This document shows, one piece after another, positions 60,690-64,000 of a stretch of DNA of 64,000 bases (within the stretch, counting starts at the first letter, position 1; the number at the start of each line of letters is the position of its first letter). The notes beneath the pieces were generated by a model. That model was given only the letters and a program-made list of their open reading frames with translations, was not told where the DNA came from and ran no database searches. Source of the stretch: VAZQ01 sp963702695 (GTDB lineage: Bacteria > Pseudomonadota > Alphaproteobacteria > Rhizobiales > Xanthobacteraceae); the NCBI GenBank assembly GCA_963702695.1, contig CAVPDS010000002.1:1-64000 (forward strand). Direction: 5' to 3'. Position numbers and translations under genes: made by a program.

Positions 60690-62418
60690 CGCCGGCTCGG
60701 TCCGCGCGCGCAGCTCGACTTTCAGTTCGTGGATTTTCAACGGCGAATCCGTGCTGGTCGCCACCCTCGCGCTTTACATCGCGATCTTCGCCGTCTGGCC
60801 GCTGCTGCGGCTGTTCGGCGAAGCCCTCTCGGCCGGTGCGGGCGGCGAGCCGCTGGGTGTGCTGCTCGGGCAATGGCGCAGCCCTGCCACCCGGCGCGCG
60901 TTCGACAACACGCTCGAAGCCAGCATCCTGGCCACGCTCCTGTCGGTGTCGATCGGCACGGCGGTGGCGTTCCTGCTGTCGCTCACCGACCTGCGCGCCA
61001 AGGCGGCGCTGACGTTCGTCGCGCTGCTGCCGCTGCTGGTGCCGTCGCAGATCACCGCGCTCGCCTGGATCGAGTTGACCGGGGCATCGAGCCCGATCCT
61101 CGCGCCGCTCGGTCTTGCGCCGGAACCGGGCACGACCAATCCGCTCTATTCCATGTGGGGCATCGTGCTGGTGATGGGCGTCGAGCACTCGACGCTTGTG
61201 CTGCTCGCGGTGCGGGCCGGACTGCGCAACCTGCCGCGCGATCTCGTCGAGGCGGCGCGGCTCGGCGGGGCGGAGCCGCTGCGGGTGACGCGCTCGGTGA
61301 TCGTGCCGCTGGCGCTGCCGGCGATCCTCGCTGGTGCCGCGCTCGCTTTCGTCACCTCGATCGGGAATTTCGGCATCCCGGCGCTGCTCGGCATTCCCGG
61401 GCGCTACACGATGCTGACCACGCTGATTTATCAGCGCCTGCAAGGTTTCGGCCCGCGTGTGCTCGGCGAGGTCGCGGCGCTTGCCTTGATCCTCGCGGGC
61501 CTCGCGGTGGTCGGGCTCGCGCTGCGCACGCTCCTGGTTGCGCGCACACGCTTCGTGACCGAAGCCGCGGGCGGCCGTTTCGAGCCGTTTCCGCTCGGGC
61601 GTTTCCGCGCTCCCGTCTCAGCCGCGCTGTGGCTCTTCCTCCTCGGTATTGCCGTACTACCGCTCGCCGCGCTGATCGCGACATCGCTCGCGCCGGCGCT
61701 CGGCGTCCCGCTCGGCTTCGACACCGTTACGCTCGAAAACTATCGCTTTGTGCTGTTCGAGCAGGACGCGACGTTGCGCGCGTTCCGCAACAGTTTCCTG
61801 CTCGCGCTGGTGGCTGCGATCGTCAGTGCCGCCGTGGCCGTGCCGCTCGCCTATCTCTCCACGCTGCGGCGCAATCGTCTCACGCGGGTTCTCGATTTCC
61901 TCGCGGACGCACCCTACGCAGTGCCGGGGACGGTGCTGGCCATTGCCATGATCCTGGTGTTTCTTCCGCCGCTGCCGCTGATCGACGTGAGTTTGTATGG
62001 CACGATCGGCATCATCCTGGTCGCCTACCTCGCCCGCTTCCTGGCGCTCGCCTTGCGTCCGACCATGGCCGGCATGGAGCTGGTGAACAAGAATCTCGAC
62101 GAAGCCGCACAGGTCGCGGGCGCAGGCGTGCTGAGGCGGCTCGCATCGGTCATCCTACCGGTGGTCGCGCCGGCGGCGGCGGCCGGGGCGCTGCTCATCT
62201 TCATGACCGCGTTCAACGAGCTCACGGTATCGGCGCTGCTGTGGTCGACCGGGCGCGAGACGCTCGGCGTCGTGGTGTTCTTCCTGCATTACGAGGGCAA
62301 TTCGCCCGCCGCCGCCGCAGTGGCGACGATCTCGGTCGCGGTCACCGTCAGTCTGGCGGCGCTGGCGAGCGTGCTCGGCCGCAACCTGCCCGAAGGAGTG
62401 GTGCCGTGGCGAGCGTGA
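60682..62418 (+). CDS. ABC transporter permease, fused FbpB-type
   Basis: 578 residues from a GTG at 60682 that overlaps the preceding stop. About 12 membrane helices in two homologous halves, each with an EAA loop (ARLGGAEPLRVTRSVIVPLALPAIL and AAQVAGAGVLRRLASVILPVVAPAA). Both permease domains in one chain are characteristic of the Fe3+/thiamine/phosphonate branch. Middle gene of the importer operon. Confidence 0.92.
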   Translation: MADAGSVRARSSTFSSWIFNGESVLVATLALYIAIFAVWPLLRLFGEALSAGAGGEPLGVLLGQWRSPATRRAFDNTLEASILATLLSVSIGTAVAFLLSLTDLRAKAALTFVALLPLLVPSQITALAWIELTGASSPILAPLGLAPEPGTTNPLYSMWGIVLVMGVEHSTLVLLAVRAGLRNLPRDLVEAARLGGAEPLRVTRSVIVPLALPAILAGAALAFVTSIGNFGIPALLGIPGRYTMLTTLIYQRLQGFGPRVLGEVAALALILAGLAVVGLALRTLLVARTRFVTEAAGGRFEPFPLGRFRAPVSAALWLFLLGIAVLPLAALIATSLAPALGVPLGFDTVTLENYRFVLFEQDATLRAFRNSFLLALVAAIVSAAVAVPLAYLSTLRRNRLTRVLDFLADAPYAVPGTVLAIAMILVFLPPLPLIDVSLYGTIGIILVAYLARFLALALRPTMAGMELVNKNLDEAAQVAGAGVLRRLASVILPVVAPAAAAGALLIFMTAFNELTVSALLWSTGRETLGVVVFFLHYEGNSPAAAAVATISVAVTVSLAALASVLGRNLPEGVVPWRA

Positions 62419-63464
62419 GCTTCGACAACGTGTCGAAGCGCTTCGGGGCGACCCGCGCGGTCGAAGGCGTGAGCCTCGAGATTGCCGACGGCGAATTCTT
62501 CGCGCTGCTCGGCCCGTCCGGCTGCGGCAAGACCACGCTCCTTCGCCTCATCGCCGGCTTCGAGGCGCCTGACAAAGGCCTGGTCAAGCTCAGCCAGGAA
62601 ATCGTCGGCTGGCCGGGCTTTGCCGTCCCGCCGGAGCGGCGTCAGATCGGCATGGTGTTCCAATCCTACGCGCTGTGGCCGCACATGACGGTCGCCGAGA
62701 ATGTCGCATTTTCACTTCGCGTGCGCCGCGTTCCCGGCGAGGCGCGCGGCAAGCGCGTGGCCGAAGCGCTCGTGATGGTGGGGCTCGAAACCATGGCGGA
62801 CCGCAAGCCGCACGAACTGTCCGGTGGCCAGCGTCAGCGCGTGGCGCTGGCGCGCTGCCTGGCGATGCGTCCGGGCGTAGTGCTGTTGGACGAACCGCTG
62901 GCCAATCTCGACGTGCATCTGCGTGAGGCGATGCAGCAGGAATTTTCCCGCTTCCACCGCGAGATCGGCGCGACCTTCGTCTACGTCACCCACGACCAGG
63001 CCGAAGCGATGGCGCTCGCCGACCGCGTCGCCGTGATGGACGCCGGCCGGGTCGAGCAGACCGCGCCGCCGCGCACGCTCTATCGCGAACCCGCCACCGA
63101 GATGGTCGCGCGCTTCGTCGGTCGCGGCATCGTGGTCCCGGTACGGGTGGTCGGCCGGGACGGGGGTCGCACCGTGGTCGATCTCTGGGGCGTCAGCATC
63201 GGCGTTCGCGGCAAGGGGGAGCCAGGCACGCAGCGCAGCGTTTGCCTGCGCGCGGAAGACCTCGGCCTTGCCAAGAGCGGCGCGCCGAACGCCATCCCGG
63301 GCCGGGTCGTTGCCACCGCCTATCAGGGCGCGACGACGCTGCTGACCATTGCGCCGCAAGCCGAAGGCGCGCCGGAATTGCGAGTTGAGCATGCCGGCGA
63401 AATTCCCGCCCTGGGCGCATCCGTGGCGGTCGACGCTCGCGACGGCTGGATTATTCCCGTATAG
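62406..63464 (+). CDS. ABC transporter ATP-binding protein, Fe3+/polyamine type
   Basis: 352 residues from a GTG at 62406, overlapping the permease end by 13 bases. Walker A GPSGCGKTT, Q-loop MVFQSYALWPHMTV, signature LSGGQRQRVALARCL, Walker B VLLDEPLANLD and H-loop TFVYVTHDQAEAMA, then a TOBE domain. Energises the binding protein/permease pair encoded just before. A much longer frame open to 60729 is an overlapping shadow. Confidence 0.94.
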   Translation: MASVSFDNVSKRFGATRAVEGVSLEIADGEFFALLGPSGCGKTTLLRLIAGFEAPDKGLVKLSQEIVGWPGFAVPPERRQIGMVFQSYALWPHMTVAENVAFSLRVRRVPGEARGKRVAEALVMVGLETMADRKPHELSGGQRQRVALARCLAMRPGVVLLDEPLANLDVHLREAMQQEFSRFHREIGATFVYVTHDQAEAMALADRVAVMDAGRVEQTAPPRTLYREPATEMVARFVGRGIVVPVRVVGRDGGRTVVDLWGVSIGVRGKGEPGTQRSVCLRAEDLGLAKSGAPNAIPGRVVATAYQGATTLLTIAPQAEGAPELRVEHAGEIPALGASVAVDARDGWIIPV

Positions 63465-63513
63465 ACTTCGCGCTGCCCGGACTCGGACAGAAGAAACGCG
63501 GGGGAGGATGGAA

Positions 63514-64000
63514 ATGACGAAGCAAGCCGACATGAACAAGGTCGATCGCAGGCTCTTTCTTGGTAGCACATTCGCGCTGGTGGCGACATCCGGCGCGGTG
63601 CTGGTGAAGCAATCCAGGGCGCAAGAGCCTTTGAAGCCGGCTCCCGCCGGCAAGACGCTTAGCCAAATCCTCGCGGACTACGTCGTCAACTTCGATCTCA
63701 AGGCCGTGCCCCCGGAAGTCATCAACCGCGCCCGCATCGGCTTCATCGACACGCTCGGCGTGATGCTCGCCGGCAGCCGCGAGCAGGTTGCGGCGATCGC
63801 GGTCGACATGGTGAAGGCCGAGGGCAGCGCGCCGGCTGCGTCGATCGTGGGCCAATCGCTGCGCACCTCGCCGCAGCTTGCGGCGCTTGCGAACGGCGTC
63901 GCCGCCCACGCGATGGACTACGATTTTACCTACATCAGCGGCCAGGCGGCGTCGGCGATCATTCCGGCGATCCTCCCGGTGGCCGAAGTGAATGGTGCGA
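63514..64000 (+). CDS. MmgE/PrpD family protein with Tat signal, 5' part only
   Basis: The frame runs off the window after 162 codons. A GGGGAGG site lies six bases before the ATG at 63514. The N-terminus is a Tat signal (DRRLFLGSTFALVATSGAVLV, ending SRAQ). The MmgE/PrpD helical domain starts with LSQILADYVVNFDLKAVPPEVINRARIGFIDTLGVMLAG and LANGVAAHAMDYDFT. Members are 2-methylcitrate or cis-aconitate dehydratase-like and normally cytosolic, so an exported form is unusual. It lies 49 bases after the ABC operon. Confidence 0.85.
   Translation, partial: MTKQADMNKVDRRLFLGSTFALVATSGAVLVKQSRAQEPLKPAPAGKTLSQILADYVVNFDLKAVPPEVINRARIGFIDTLGVMLAGSREQVAAIAVDMVKAEGSAPAASIVGQSLRTSPQLAALANGVAAHAMDYDFTYISGQAASAIIPAILPVAEVNGA

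Noticed and set aside
60729..62405. In-frame upstream extension giving a 911-residue ABC protein
   Set aside because: The extension overlaps the permease gene in another frame and is Arg/Ala-rich. The ATPase begins at the GTG at 62406 with normal ABC sequence.

Overview
The window is GC-rich DNA from an alphaproteobacterium, most likely a motile member of the Hyphomicrobiales (Rhizobiales) near Bradyrhizobium or the Xanthobacteraceae. The evidence is the CckA/ChpT/CtrA/SciP cell-cycle set, an EipA (DUF1134) protein, a PmtA-type phospholipid methyltransferase, DUF1236, and an abundance of short intergenic palindromes of the type common in that group. Genus-level placement is inference.

Layout. 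1-5.4 kb: Tat-exported metallo-beta-lactamase-fold protein, tRNA-Val(CAC), coiled-coil membrane protein, EipA-like protein, YHS protein, CysQ. 5.5-11.9 kb: chpT followed by a chemotaxis operon cheA-cheW-cheY-cheB-cheR. 12-15 kb: aldo/keto reductase, then a lower-GC insertion carrying a radical SAM gene split by a +1 frameshift and the stump of a beta-helix (pectate-lyase-like) gene. 15.1-18.1 kb: ctrA divergent from fliI-fliJ, with five GANTC sites and CtrA-like sites between them. 18.3-33 kb: cupin, a first ECF sigma/anti-sigma pair, MFS transporter, flhA, VanX-like dipeptidase, a c-type cytochrome, an orphan solute-binding protein, a second ECF sigma/RskA pair next to a fasciclin gene, a cytochrome/beta-propeller protein, a Gly-rich repeat protein and an atypical SDR.

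34-45.7 kb: flagellar block fliF-fliG-fliH-fliN-flbD (minus strand), DUF1236, sciP, a MASE1 hybrid histidine kinase, and fliK-flgD. 46-53.6 kb: mnmA, pmtA, small His-rich and 24-residue proteins with tandem repeats between them, a lipoprotein, dienelactone hydrolase, a caspase-like gene broken by three frameshifts, and an Old-Yellow-Enzyme relative. 53.7-64 kb: catabolic and transport genes. These are an orphan molybdopterin large subunit, a TctC/Bug binding protein, a second cytochrome/propeller protein, a complete Fe3+-type ABC importer, and the 5' part of a Tat-exported MmgE/PrpD gene.

How it fits together. ChpT passes phosphate from CckA to CtrA, SciP restrains CtrA, and CtrA with FlbD controls class II and later flagellar genes. 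Much of that circuit and its targets (fliF operon, flhA, fliIJ, flgD, fliK) are in the window, with CtrA-like boxes upstream of fliF, flhA and fliI. The remainder looks like soil-bacterium envelope-stress, secreted-redox and scavenging functions. I found no CRISPR array, rRNA operon, prophage or complete insertion sequence. The least explained items are the split radical SAM gene, the two cytochrome/propeller proteins, the 24-residue membrane peptide with its neighbouring tandem repeats, and the exported MmgE/PrpD protein.
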